DNA of 36,302 nt from an uncultured Ruminococcus sp. (GCA_905234015.1 CAJOFK010000008.1:1-36302), one strand, 5' to 3'. Shown: positions 9,092 through 19,396, counted from the stretch's first letter. Notes: generated from the letters alone by a model not told the origin. A program made the numbers and translations.

Positions 9092-9814
9092 ATGAAAACC
9101 GTACTGATAACCGGAGCCTCACGCTCAATCGGCGCCGCGGCTGCCGAGGCGTTCGCGCGCGAGGGTTACTCCCCTATAATTAATTATATCAAAAGTAAAG
9201 ACAAAGCGCAAGATTTAGCCGAAAAAATTTCTGCTCTTTACGGTGTAAAATGTACCGTTTACGGCTGCGATATCTCGGACAGCGCGGCTGTCAGGGAAAT
9301 GTTTAAAAATATCAGCGATGTCGACGTGCTTATTAATAACGCGGGAATATCTCAGCAGAAGCTTTTTACCGATATTACCGACGAGGACTGGGAAAATATG
9401 CTCGGCGTAAACCTCAGCGGTGCGTTCTACTGCTCAAGAGAAGCGCTTAAGGGTATGATAAAAAGAAAAAGCGGCTCAATAATCAATATCAGCTCAATGT
9501 GGGGCCAGGCAGGAGCCTCCTGCGAAGTTCACTACAGCGCCGCAAAGGCAGGCTTAATCGGTCTTACGAAAGCTTTAGCAAAGGAGGTCGCGCCCTCAAA
9601 TATCCGCGTAAACTGTATCGCTCCCGGAGTTATCGACACCGATATGATGAAGGACTTTGACGACGAAGCTAAGGCCCGGCTGATTGAGGAAACTCCGCTT
9701 TTAAGGCTCGGATCTCCCGAAGATATAGCCGACGCCGCGGTATTCTTAGCAGGAGAAAAAGCCTCCTTTATTACGGGACAGGTGCTCGGAGTCAACGGAG
9801 GATTTATCATATAA
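9092..9814 (+). CDS. SDR family oxidoreductase, FabG-like (3-oxoacyl-ACP reductase type)
   Basis: TGASRSIG cofactor motif, NNAG, catalytic S-YxxxK (HYSAAKAG), C-terminal G.V.GVNGGF. SD AAGGTGAG. Confidence 0.88.
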   Translation: MKTVLITGASRSIGAAAAEAFAREGYSPIINYIKSKDKAQDLAEKISALYGVKCTVYGCDISDSAAVREMFKNISDVDVLINNAGISQQKLFTDITDEDWENMLGVNLSGAFYCSREALKGMIKRKSGSIINISSMWGQAGASCEVHYSAAKAGLIGLTKALAKEVAPSNIRVNCIAPGVIDTDMMKDFDDEAKARLIEETPLLRLGSPEDIADAAVFLAGEKASFITGQVLGVNGGFII

Positions 9815-10917
9815 TGGATGCTTTAGCAAAAAACGGTATGCTGAATTACGCTTATCTGCTTAAGCTTATATCCGCCGCAATTAACGAAGCTCAGCCCGAA
9901 GAGCCGGAGCCCGGGGTTAATTTCGGTCAGGTTTATAAAATCGCCTGCTCTCACCTCGTTGAAAACACCGCCTTTTACGCCGTGGAAAAGCTAAAAAACA
10001 AGCCCGAAGCCGGACTTTTCAAGAAGTGGCAGAATAAGCGCAACAAGGCTTTTCACCGCAATATGACTCAGCGCGCGGAGCTTGAGAGCATAAAATCCGC
10101 GTTTAGCTTAAACGGAATCGAATACCTGCCCTTGAAGGGCTTTCCCGTTTGCGACCTTTATCCGCAGAGCGATTACCGCTTTATGAGCGACCTGGACATC
10201 CTCGTAAAGGATATAAAAAAGGCGGATGAAATAATAACCTCCCTCGGCTATGAACCGAAAGAGGTCGGTATGCATCATCACGACGAGTTTTCAAAGCCGC
10301 CGTTTATGTATGTTGAAATTCACCGTGACTTAGTCGGAGCGGATTCCGATTTTTACGACTACTATAAAAAAATATTTGACCGCGCAAAAAGCCTCGGCAG
10401 CTGCGCGTATGAGCTTTCACACGAGGATTTTTACATCTACTCAATTGTCCACCTCGAAAACCACTACGCAAAGGCAGGCACCGGCATACGCTCAATATCG
10501 GACCTCTTCCTTATGAACAAAAAGTTTCTTCCGGGGCTTGATACCGCGTATATCGAGTCCGAGCTCAGAAAGCTGGGGCTCCGGGATTTAAGAAATCTGC
10601 TTTCGGATATTGCGGAAAAATGGTTTAAAAACAACGACTTTACCGACTTTTCCGAGGCGGAGCTGCGGATTCTCTTCAGCGGAGCCTACGGCACGGTTGA
10701 GAATAAAATCAACGCCGCAAAGGGCGACCGCGGCAGCTTCGCTTTTCTTATGCGCAGGATTTTCCCGACGGCTAAGTCTATGAAATGGGTTTTTCCGTGG
10801 CTGAAGGACTATCCGTTTCTGCTTCCGTGGGCATACGTTTACCGTATTTTCCGCGACGGTATCGGAAAGAGAAAGAAAGCGGCTAAGGAAATCAGAAAAC
10901 TTAAACAGAAAAACTGA
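9814..10917 (+). CDS. Nucleotidyltransferase family protein (NTP_transf_5-like)
   Basis: LPLKGFPVCDLYPQSDYRFMSDLDILV motif and downstream VEIHRDL. Start codon overlaps the SDR stop. Confidence 0.8.
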   Translation: MDALAKNGMLNYAYLLKLISAAINEAQPEEPEPGVNFGQVYKIACSHLVENTAFYAVEKLKNKPEAGLFKKWQNKRNKAFHRNMTQRAELESIKSAFSLNGIEYLPLKGFPVCDLYPQSDYRFMSDLDILVKDIKKADEIITSLGYEPKEVGMHHHDEFSKPPFMYVEIHRDLVGADSDFYDYYKKIFDRAKSLGSCAYELSHEDFYIYSIVHLENHYAKAGTGIRSISDLFLMNKKFLPGLDTAYIESELRKLGLRDLRNLLSDIAEKWFKNNDFTDFSEAELRILFSGAYGTVENKINAAKGDRGSFAFLMRRIFPTAKSMKWVFPWLKDYPFLLPWAYVYRIFRDGIGKRKKAAKEIRKLKQKN

Positions 10918-10994
10918 GTTTTACCTGTGATTTTGTGAAAAATACTGTCGCTTTTGTGAAAAATGACACCGGCTGCCGGCAGAGTGACAGTAAA

Positions 10995-11022
10995 GTGACA
11001 GATTGTTTTATCAATCTGTCAC
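10995..11022. repeat. Perfect 11-bp inverted repeat within a GTGACAG motif cluster
   Basis: GTGACAGATTG-TTTTAT-CAATCTGTCAC. Confidence 0.7.
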
Positions 11023-11171
11023 CCCGCAAAGCTACTGTTTATGAGGGTTTCAAGACTTAGTGACAGTAAATACAGTAAAAAACACAGAAACTTTTTAAAA
11101 ATGAAAAAAGAATTTTTATTTTTTATAATATTTAAAAACTTTACAAAACGGGGATTTTGCTGTCACCCGAA

Positions 11172-11206
11172 CGTAAAAAAGACTGCCGAATCGGCAGCCT
11201 TTTTTT
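11172..11206 (-). terminator. Terminator of the lipoprotein gene (possibly bidirectional)
   Basis: CTGCCG-AAT-CGGCAG stem flanked by AAAAAA and TTTTTTT, directly after the minus-strand gene. Confidence 0.7.
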
Positions 11207-12455
11207 ACTTCAGTTCGAAAACCTTCATTTTGTTGTTAATTTCTACGGCGAGCTTATCGTCGGTAATCCAGAACAAATCAGCCTCCGTAGTTTTCTTTCC
11301 CTTAAGCTTGCAATAGCTGACCTTATCGCCGTCAACCTTAAGCACCGCAAGCTTCTTAGTATACTTATCACCCTCAGAGGAAATAACTATATACGCGGTC
11401 TCGCCGGGCTTAAGTCCGGAAGTTATAGCCTCGCAGCTGTAGTTTTTAGGACTTTTTAGCAGCGTTTTATGCTCTGCGGTCTTTATATTATATGTAATAA
11501 AGGTTTCGTGAGTAGTACTGTTAAAGTCACACATAAGGGCGGTAGTTGAGGTTTTATCCACAAACCACGGGTCGATTTTACTCTTGAATTTCTTTGACTC
11601 GGTTTTATTGCCGTCCTTGTCGATAATGCAGATTTTACCCTTCTCACCGGCTTTTCGGGAGTAGAATACCGCGTCCTCGCTGTCCTTAGCGGCTATGCTC
11701 TCGCCGTAGCTGTACTTAACCTCCTTCTTGATATCCTCGGTTTCGAGGTCAAGAGAGTAAACATCGTAATCAACCTTTTTCTTCGTGATAATCTCGGGCG
11801 AGGAGAATTTATCGTTAGAGAAATAGATTTTTCCGTTATAAACGCAGTTATAGTTTACCTGATAGTCGAGGGATATCATCTCGGGATCCTTTTTGCTTCC
11901 GAGCTTATAGCGCATAATGTGAGTATCCTTCTCGGCGGAGGTATCGGGGCTGTTCCTGAAATACAGGTTGCCGTTATAAATCGTAATAAGCGAGGCGGGG
12001 CCTATGCCCTTAAGCTCGAGCTTTTTATGCTTACCCTTCATACCCATCGAGAAAATATAATACTCGTAGGTTGAGTCGCTTCCGCTTTTTACGATAAGAT
12101 AGTAAATTTTCTTTCCGTCACAGAGCACGGCGCCGTTGCTCCACGCGGTTCGGGGGTGGTGGTTAGAGATTTTTACGCCGTTGTGCCTTAAAACCTTCTT
12201 TACGAAAATTCCGTTTTCGTTAGAGTATACGTACCTTCCGTCTACATAAAGCAGGGTTGAGTACATATCCTTATCGCCTACATAATAGTTGTAGTCGCTT
12301 GAAAGCACGAAGTTACTTTCCTGAACCTCGGCTTTCGGTGCGGCCGTAGAAGGGACTGTTTCAGTCTTTTTCTCGTTATTCCCGGCGCAGGAGCAGCCTG
12401 AAATAACGGAAATCATCACCGCTAAGGCACAGATAATTCCAAAAAACTTCTTCAT
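11205..12455 (-). CDS. Lipoprotein, DUF5050-like / beta-propeller
   Basis: Lipobox signal MKKFFGIICALAVMISVISGCSCAG. Repeats of the type YNGKIYFSND, IYNGNLYFRNS. Confidence 0.7.
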   Translation of the reverse strand: MKKFFGIICALAVMISVISGCSCAGNNEKKTETVPSTAAPKAEVQESNFVLSSDYNYYVGDKDMYSTLLYVDGRYVYSNENGIFVKKVLRHNGVKISNHHPRTAWSNGAVLCDGKKIYYLIVKSGSDSTYEYYIFSMGMKGKHKKLELKGIGPASLITIYNGNLYFRNSPDTSAEKDTHIMRYKLGSKKDPEMISLDYQVNYNCVYNGKIYFSNDKFSSPEIITKKKVDYDVYSLDLETEDIKKEVKYSYGESIAAKDSEDAVFYSRKAGEKGKICIIDKDGNKTESKKFKSKIDPWFVDKTSTTALMCDFNSTTHETFITYNIKTAEHKTLLKSPKNYSCEAITSGLKPGETAYIVISSEGDKYTKKLAVLKVDGDKVSYCKLKGKKTTEADLFWITDDKLAVEINNKMKVFELK

Positions 12456-12497
12456 CTTTTCATAACCTTTCTACCCTTAAAAGCATAAGCTCACCGT

Positions 12498-12980
12498 TTA
12501 ATCGGGCGGTAAAACGGGAGTGTCGCTTTTCTTTTCCTTAAAGGCGAAGAAACGCTGACCTATATAATTGCAGCCTACAAATACGCAGGCGCCTACAGCC
12601 CAACTGAGATTTGCCGCGAAGGAGTTGACGTCCATCCCGAACATCGAAATTCCCGCGGCCTTACAGCCCTCGCTCACGGCGGTCGCCGCAATTACTCTTA
12701 AAAGCAGACATACTACAATATTAAGAGTAAAACGGAGCATAGGCTTAATTCCCTTTTCCGTATTTTTAAAGGTAAAGTATTTATTCATAAAATAGCTGAC
12801 TATACTGCCGACTATTGTTCCGACAACTGCCGCGGCTCCCGCGCCCCATACAAAGCCCTTCCAGCCAAACGGATGCAGGCACAGTAAAACCGTACATTCA
12901 CCGACAATTGTGTTGATTACTCCCACTAAAAGGAACTTCCAGAATTTTATATCAAAAAAATTTTTCAGAAAGTTTTTCAT
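12498..12980 (-). CDS. GtrA family membrane protein
   Basis: 160 aa with KFLLVGVINTIVG...SYFMNKYFTFKN and the C-terminal NYIGQRFFAFK pattern of GtrA-like proteins. Confidence 0.88.
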   Translation of the reverse strand: MKNFLKNFFDIKFWKFLLVGVINTIVGECTVLLCLHPFGWKGFVWGAGAAAVVGTIVGSIVSYFMNKYFTFKNTEKGIKPMLRFTLNIVVCLLLRVIAATAVSEGCKAAGISMFGMDVNSFAANLSWAVGACVFVGCNYIGQRFFAFKEKKSDTPVLPPD

Positions 12981-13070
12981 AATGTTTTACTCCTCTAACT
13001 TAAAATTATACCAACTTATAACAAAAAAGTCTATATTTTATTAAAGATTTATTTAAAATTCATATTTACC

Positions 13071-13098
13071 TTGTAAAAAAAATGTGTTATTATATACT
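13071..13098 (+). promoter_or_regulatory. Candidate SigA promoter of yfhO-like gene
   Basis: TTGTAA-N16-TATACT, 35 nt upstream of the ATG. Confidence 0.5.
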
Positions 13099-13132
13099 CT
13101 GTGTAAAAATGCATTGAATAGGAGATTTTCGT

Positions 13133-15970
13133 ATGCTCAAGAAAAAGAACCGGTCTGACGCGCCGTCGGCAGTAAGCGAGATAAAAAAGCTCTCGTTTTT
13201 TGACTGTCCCGCTCAGCCCACCTTAAGAGAAGGAAAATTCTTCCACAGGAACGTTTTCGTAATCTTCTCATTTCTTATTCCGTTCGCGCTTATGTTTACG
13301 GCGTTTGCGGTTATGGGGTGTCAGCCTTTCGGCGACAAGCAGATTCTCGTTACCGATTTATGGCACCAGTACTTCCCTTTCCTGGTTGATTTTCAGGACA
13401 AGCTGAAGCACGGCGAGTCACTTTTATGGTCATGGACTCAGGGCGCGGGTACTAACTACCTTGCTCTTATGTCGTATTATGTAGCGAGCCCCTTAAACTT
13501 TTTAACCGTACTTTTACCCTCAAGCTTATTCGGCTTCAACAATATCGCGATTTTGAATATGTATCTTACCTTCTCGGTAGTTCTTAAAATCGCGCTTGCG
13601 GGCGGCTTCTTCGCTTTATTCTTACGCTATACCTTTAAGCGCGACGATATATCCCTCGTGATATTCTCAACGTGTTTTGCGCTTGCGTCCTTCTTTATGG
13701 GCTATTACTGGTGTGAAATCTGGCTTGATACAGTAGCGCTTACTCCGCTCGTAGTAATGGGCTTTACCGCGTTAATGCGCGAGGGCAAGTACCGCCTTTA
13801 TATCATTTCTCTCGCGGTATCTATCCTTGCGAACTACTATATCGGTCTTTTCACCTGTATCTTTATGGCGCTCGTATTTATCGGCTACAACGTATGCCGC
13901 TGGGACGGGATAAAGGAATTCGGAAAAAGATTTCTGCGTATAGGCGTTACCTCGGCTATTGCTATTATGATAACTCTGTTCTTTATGCTTCCCGCTTACT
14001 TCGGGCTTCAGAACACCAACGCCGCTTCCAGCGCCTTCCCCACAGGCTATCAGATTAACATCGGCCCGTCTAACGATTTCCTCGGAACCTTAGACGCTAT
14101 AAAGCAGGTAATCTCGAACTCCGGCGCGTTCATTAACCCCACTATCACAACCGGACTTCCGAACATCGCCTGCGGCGTAATTTCGGTTGTACTCGGAATT
14201 ATGTTTATGGTATCGAAGAAGATTAAGCTCAGAGAAAAAATCTTCAACGGCTGCTTACTTCTCTTCTTCGTAATGAGCTTTATTATCCGTCAGCTCGACT
14301 ATATCTGGCACGGCTTCCATTTCACAAATATGATACCGTACCGATTCAGCTACCTGTTCAGCTTTATACTCGTCTTAATGGCGTTCAGAGCGTTTCAGGT
14401 ACTCGACGGAATCAACCTTTTCGACCTTATTATCACTGCTCTCGTAACAACGATTGTAGTGCTCCTGTGCATAGGCACTCAGGAGGTTTACGTCATAATC
14501 TCGACCGCTGTAATCGCTGTACTCATACTCGCGGCGCTCTTCCTCTATAAGAAAAACATCCTGAGGAAACCGCTTTTATGCGCGCTGCTCGCGGTTATGG
14601 TTATCGCCCAGAGCGCGGTTACGGCTTATATCGGCGTTAAGACAACGTCCGTTACAACAACCTACGAATATCCCCGCGGCGGAGATTCCACCGTCGGTGT
14701 TGTCAACTATATGAAGAACCTCGAAAAGGATACTCCCGAGCTTTGGAGAGCCGAGTTTACCAGCACTCAGACGCTGTGCGACTCTTCGTTAAACCTCTTT
14801 AACGGCGTTTCGATGTTCAACTCTATGACTAACGTAAATATTACCCGCTTTGCGGAAAACTTCGGTCTTATGGGCTGGCTGTCGGGTAACCGCTATACCT
14901 ACGCCGAAAGCTCCCCCGTTACCGATATGTTCTTAAACCTCAAGTATATTATCGCCCGCGAGGGTAACTTCAACGATAAAGCGTACCTTAAGGAAATCTA
15001 CAACAATATGAGCGTAAGGCTCCTTAAGAGCGGATGTTACCTGCCGATGGGTATGATGGTTGATGAAAATCTTCTCTCTTACAGAGGAGAGGAATCCGAG
15101 GATACCTATAACGTATTCAATAATCAGAACGAGTTCTTTACGCTCGCTACAGGCGTTAAGGAGAACGTATACACCAAGCTCGACGTTGTAGACCAGGGCC
15201 ATACGGATTATCAGACCTTCCCGGTTAACCGTCTTGACTACGGCAGCTACAGCTTCTCCTCAAACGACCAGACTACGGCTCCGCACCTTAAGTGGAACTA
15301 CCGTGCGCCTAAGGACGGCTACTACTACGCTTATGCTCAGATTACCGACGCGGATAACGTAACAATTATGTGCAACGACGTTGCCCGTACAGGCACCTCG
15401 TCCTTCTATATCAAGCGCCCGTACCTGATGTCAATCGGCTACTTTAACAAGGGCGATAAGATTTCCGTTTACTGCGACCTTAAAGCAGGCGCCAACGGCT
15501 CGGCTAAGGTTTACGTAAATCTTCTCAACGACGACGTATTCCAGAAGGGCTATAAGGCGTTAGCAGGCAAGAGTATGAATACCACCGCTTTATCCGGCAC
15601 CTATATGAAGGGTACTATCAACGCCGAGAAGGACGGTTTATTCTACACCTCTATTCCCTATGAGCCCGGTACTACCGAGGACGATAAGCTTATCGGCAAG
15701 CTCTTCGGAACCTCCGGCGAGGGCTGGACAGCCAAGGTTGACGGTCAGCCCGTTGAGATTACTCCCATCGCTCACGCTCTTACGGCGTTTAAGCTGAGTA
15801 AGGGTAATCACGAAATCGAGCTCAGTTATACCCCTAAAGGCTTCACCAAGGGAAGTATAATTACGATTTTCGCACTAGCGGTATTTATCGGCTATACAGT
15901 ATTTCGAAAGGTTAAGAAGAAGGAATTTACCTTCTTAGCTCCTAAAACAGAAGAAGAAACCGAAGAATAA
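13133..15970 (+). CDS. YfhO family membrane protein
   Basis: 945 aa, multiple TM segments, N-terminal DLWHQYFPF and LWSWTQGAGTNYLAL, C-terminal beta-rich domain plus a final TM (TPKGFTKGSIITIFAL). Confidence 0.88.
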   Translation: MLKKKNRSDAPSAVSEIKKLSFFDCPAQPTLREGKFFHRNVFVIFSFLIPFALMFTAFAVMGCQPFGDKQILVTDLWHQYFPFLVDFQDKLKHGESLLWSWTQGAGTNYLALMSYYVASPLNFLTVLLPSSLFGFNNIAILNMYLTFSVVLKIALAGGFFALFLRYTFKRDDISLVIFSTCFALASFFMGYYWCEIWLDTVALTPLVVMGFTALMREGKYRLYIISLAVSILANYYIGLFTCIFMALVFIGYNVCRWDGIKEFGKRFLRIGVTSAIAIMITLFFMLPAYFGLQNTNAASSAFPTGYQINIGPSNDFLGTLDAIKQVISNSGAFINPTITTGLPNIACGVISVVLGIMFMVSKKIKLREKIFNGCLLLFFVMSFIIRQLDYIWHGFHFTNMIPYRFSYLFSFILVLMAFRAFQVLDGINLFDLIITALVTTIVVLLCIGTQEVYVIISTAVIAVLILAALFLYKKNILRKPLLCALLAVMVIAQSAVTAYIGVKTTSVTTTYEYPRGGDSTVGVVNYMKNLEKDTPELWRAEFTSTQTLCDSSLNLFNGVSMFNSMTNVNITRFAENFGLMGWLSGNRYTYAESSPVTDMFLNLKYIIAREGNFNDKAYLKEIYNNMSVRLLKSGCYLPMGMMVDENLLSYRGEESEDTYNVFNNQNEFFTLATGVKENVYTKLDVVDQGHTDYQTFPVNRLDYGSYSFSSNDQTTAPHLKWNYRAPKDGYYYAYAQITDADNVTIMCNDVARTGTSSFYIKRPYLMSIGYFNKGDKISVYCDLKAGANGSAKVYVNLLNDDVFQKGYKALAGKSMNTTALSGTYMKGTINAEKDGLFYTSIPYEPGTTEDDKLIGKLFGTSGEGWTAKVDGQPVEITPIAHALTAFKLSKGNHEIELSYTPKGFTKGSIITIFALAVFIGYTVFRKVKKKEFTFLAPKTEEETEE

Positions 15971-15980
15971 CGTTTAAAGG

Positions 15981-16005
15981 CTGCCGCTTGCTTTGCGGCA
16001 GCCTA
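15981..16005 (+). terminator. Hairpin after yfhO-like gene (weak U-tract)
   Basis: GGCTGCCGC...GCGGCAGCC stem followed by TATTAATAT. Confidence 0.45.
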
Positions 16006-16035
16006 TTAATATACAAGTTTATTAAGGAGACTATA

Positions 16036-16470
16036 ATGGCTGAGAAAATAAAAATATATCTTGCTTCCCCGTTTTTTAACGAGGAGGAGCTTAAGAACGT
16101 AGAAACTGCCGAAAAAATATTATTCGGACGCGGGTTTGAGGTTTTCAGCCCGAGACTCAACGAGGTTCGCAGCGAGGAAAACATCGGCTCTCCCCTGTGG
16201 TCAAAGGAAATCTTTATGAACGACAGGCGGTTTATCGACTGGGCGGACGCGGTAGTTATGCTCTACTACGGCGGCTACAGCGACAGCGGCACCGCGTGGG
16301 AATGCGGCTACGCCTACGGCACAAACACTCCCGTAGTTGTGGTTCACCTCGGAGAGGACTCCAACCTTATGGTTCACGAGGGCTCTCATACCAACATAAC
16401 TTTAGATGAGTTAAAGACTTACGATTTTAATAAAATGCCCCATAATCAGTATGAGGGCAAGATGTTTTAG
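16036..16470 (+). CDS. Nucleoside 2-deoxyribosyltransferase
   Basis: MAEKIKIYLASPFF...DSGTAWECGYAYG...NLMV motif pattern. The ATG at 16036 has GGAG upstream, whereas the listed 15988 start lies in the terminator hairpin. Confidence 0.85.
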   Translation: MAEKIKIYLASPFFNEEELKNVETAEKILFGRGFEVFSPRLNEVRSEENIGSPLWSKEIFMNDRRFIDWADAVVMLYYGGYSDSGTAWECGYAYGTNTPVVVVHLGEDSNLMVHEGSHTNITLDELKTYDFNKMPHNQYEGKMF

Positions 16471-16495
16471 CGATTTGCAATAAACGATTAACAAA

Positions 16496-16633
16496 TTCGG
16501 TCGAGCGTATATGCTGATTAATTATCGGCATTATATGCCCGGCCTTGTTTTATTGAGGGATTCACTTATAAAGCATATAAAATCGGCCGGGAGCTGAGGT
16601 TATCAAAATAACCGTTATGTCTTCCCGACCGAA
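16496..16633. other. Predicted multi-stem structured element (ncRNA or inverted-repeat element)
   Basis: Outer stem TTCGGTCG/CGACCGAA encloses three hairpins: 16505-16538, 16539-16590 and 16598-16613. Confidence 0.5.
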
Positions 16634-16662
16634 ATTATCAATTATTAATTTTCAATTGCTGA

Positions 16663-19356
16663 TTAGTTGAGCGCCTCTATCGCTGCCTTAATCATAGCAA
16701 TCTGCTCTCTTTCCTTAGCCGCCTGACCTTTAACCTTTTCAACTACGGCGGCGGGAGCCTTAGCGACAAAGCCCTGATTATTAAGCTTGCCCTCGCTTTG
16801 AGCAAGGCGCTTTTCAACCGCTTTAAGCTCCTTGTTAAGTCTTTCAAGCTCCGCCTTTTTATCTACAAGCTCGTCCATCGGGATGTAGATTTTAGCGTCG
16901 GCAGTTACGGCGTTTACCGCGCCCTGAATATCAAAGCTGTCGCCTGTTTCAACCTCGCTCGCGGAAGCAAGGTGGCAGATAAACTGCGCTCCGTTCTCAA
17001 AAATATCCTTAAACTTAGTCGCGATATAAACCTTAGCCTTCTTTGAGGGCGGTACGTTCATCTCATTTCTGCGGTTGCGGATAGCGCGGATAGCCTCCAT
17101 AATCTTCTCCATGCTGTCAACAGCCTCGGGGAAGTTGAGCGCCTCGTCGTACTTCGGATATTCCTCAAGCATAATCGTCTCGCCGTCAACGGGCAGAGTC
17201 TGCCAGATTTCCTCCGTGATATAAGGCATAAACGGATGCAGAAGCTTTAAAATTTTATCGAGCGTCCAGAGAAGCACCTGACGCGCGTTAGCGGCGGTTT
17301 CGCCCTCGCTCTGAAGTCTTGACTTGCTGAGCTCAATATACCAGTCGCAGAAGCAGTCCCAGATAAAGTCGTAAAGCTTCTGAACGGCTACTCCGAGCTC
17401 GAATTTTTCGAGATTAATATTGATTTCCTTAGCGACTGTATTCAGCGTTGAAACAATCCACTTATCCTCGGTGGTGAGAGTTTCGGGAAGCTCGTTTTTA
17501 ACCTCAAAGTCGTCGATATTCATATGAACGAAACGGCTCGCGTTCCAAAGCTTATTCGCGAAGTTTCCGCACGCCTCAACCTTTTTATCGGAATAACGCA
17601 TATCGTTGCCCGGGGCGTTGCCTGTCGCGAGGAAGAACCTTAACGCGTCGGCGCCGTTTTTCTCGATTACCTCGAGCGGGTCGATTCCGTTTCCGAGGGA
17701 CTTACTCATCTTTACGCCGTTTTCGTCACGAACGATTCCGTGGATAAATACGGTGTCAAACGGCTGGGCATTCATCTGCTCAACAGATGAGAAAATCATT
17801 CTCGCAACCCAGAAGAAGATTATATCATATCCCGTAACGAGCGTACTCGTCGGGAAGAAGTAGTCGAGCTCGGGAGTCTTTTCGGGCCAGCCGAGAGTAG
17901 AGAACGGCCAAAGCGCGGAGCTGAACCATGTATCGAGGGTGTCCTCGTCACGGGTGAGCTTTTTGCTGCCACATTTCGGGCAGGTGTGAGGCTCATCCTT
18001 AGCTACTATTACCTCTCCGCAGTCATCGCAGTACCACGCGGGAATCTGATGGCCCCACCAGAGCTGACGGCTGATACACCAGTCCTTGATATTTTCCATC
18101 CAGTGATAATAGATTTTATCGAAGCGGTCGGGGATGAACTTGGTCTTTCCCTCGCGAACGCACTTAATAGCAGGCTTTGCGAGCGGTTCCATTTTAACGA
18201 ACCACTGCTTGCTTACCATCGGCTCGATAGTAGTGTGACAGCGGTAGCAGGTTCCTACGTCGTGAGTTAAATCCTCTACCTCTTTAAGCGCATTACAAGC
18301 CTTTAAGTCCTCTAAAATAACCTTTCTCGCCTCGTCGGTAGTAAGTCCCGCGTATTTTCCGCAGTCGAGAACCTCAGGCTCGTTTTCAGCGAGGTTGCCC
18401 TTTTTTAGGAGCTCCTCATACTGCTTAACGTCCTCGGCGCCGGTCATATGACCGTCATAGGTAAAGCAGCGTACAATCGGGAGATTGTGGCGCTGGCCTA
18501 CCTCGAAGTCGTTCGGGTCGTGAGCGGGGGTAATCTTAACTACGCCGGTACCCTTTTCCATATCGGCGTGCTCGTCGCATACAATCGGGATTTCCTTATT
18601 TAAAAGCGGTAAAATAACGTGACATCCGTGGAGGTGCTTATAGCGCTCATCCTCGGGGTTAATCGCAACGGCTGTATCGCCGAGCATAGTTTCGGGACGG
18701 GTTGTAGCGAGCTCAAGATACTCGCCCGTCTCCTTAACGGGATAGAGCAGGTGCCAGAAATGACCGTTCTGCTCCTCGTAATCAACCTCTGCGTCGGAAA
18801 TCGAGGTGCAGCAATGCGGACACCAGTTTACCATACGGTTTCCGCGGTAGATTTTTCCGTCATTATAAAGGCGTACGAAAACCTCGTTTACCGCCTTTGA
18901 GCAGCCCTCGTCCATAGTGAAGCGCTCGCGCTCCCAGTCGCAGGACGAGCCAAGCTTTTTAAGCTGCTCGGTAATACGTCCGCCGTATTCCTTTTTCCAG
19001 TCCCACGCTCTTTCGAGGAATTTTTCTCTGCCTAAATCCTCTTTAGTAAGGCCTTCCTTACGCATAGCCTCAACGATTTTAGCCTCGGTTGCGATTGAAG
19101 CGTGGTCGGTTCCGGGAAGCCATAAAGCCGAATAGCCCTGCATTCTTCTCCAGCGGATAAGAATATCCTGGAGGGTTTCGTCGAGGGCGTGACCCATATG
19201 AAGCTGGCCGGTAATATTGGGAGGCGGCATAACGATAGTATAAGGCTTTTTATCCTTATCCACCTCGGCGTGGAAGTAGTTTCCCTTCATCCAAAAATCG
19301 TAAATCCTGTCCTCAAAGTCCTTAGGATTATATGATTTCGCCATTTGATTACTCAT
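16663..19356 (-). CDS. valS: Valyl-tRNA synthetase
   Basis: 897 aa with class I signatures [15 protein letters not shown] and [13 protein letters not shown]-terminal coiled coil, and an upstream T-box. Confidence 0.98.
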   Translation of the reverse strand: MSNQMAKSYNPKDFEDRIYDFWMKGNYFHAEVDKDKKPYTIVMPPPNITGQLHMGHALDETLQDILIRWRRMQGYSALWLPGTDHASIATEAKIVEAMRKEGLTKEDLGREKFLERAWDWKKEYGGRITEQLKKLGSSCDWERERFTMDEGCSKAVNEVFVRLYNDGKIYRGNRMVNWCPHCCTSISDAEVDYEEQNGHFWHLLYPVKETGEYLELATTRPETMLGDTAVAINPEDERYKHLHGCHVILPLLNKEIPIVCDEHADMEKGTGVVKITPAHDPNDFEVGQRHNLPIVRCFTYDGHMTGAEDVKQYEELLKKGNLAENEPEVLDCGKYAGLTTDEARKVILEDLKACNALKEVEDLTHDVGTCYRCHTTIEPMVSKQWFVKMEPLAKPAIKCVREGKTKFIPDRFDKIYYHWMENIKDWCISRQLWWGHQIPAWYCDDCGEVIVAKDEPHTCPKCGSKKLTRDEDTLDTWFSSALWPFSTLGWPEKTPELDYFFPTSTLVTGYDIIFFWVARMIFSSVEQMNAQPFDTVFIHGIVRDENGVKMSKSLGNGIDPLEVIEKNGADALRFFLATGNAPGNDMRYSDKKVEACGNFANKLWNASRFVHMNIDDFEVKNELPETLTTEDKWIVSTLNTVAKEININLEKFELGVAVQKLYDFIWDCFCDWYIELSKSRLQSEGETAANARQVLLWTLDKILKLLHPFMPYITEEIWQTLPVDGETIMLEEYPKYDEALNFPEAVDSMEKIMEAIRAIRNRRNEMNVPPSKKAKVYIATKFKDIFENGAQFICHLASASEVETGDSFDIQGAVNAVTADAKIYIPMDELVDKKAELERLNKELKAVEKRLAQSEGKLNNQGFVAKAPAAVVEKVKGQAAKEREQIAMIKAAIEALN

Positions 19357-19396
19357 AAAATCTATCCTTTCGTTCAGTATTATGTTTATAATGAAA

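Noticed and set aside
11041-11459. Two plus-strand ORFs (91 and 100 aa) at 11041-11316 and 11157-11459
   Set aside because: They run through the repeat cluster and terminator and into the antisense of the lipoprotein gene, with no domain.
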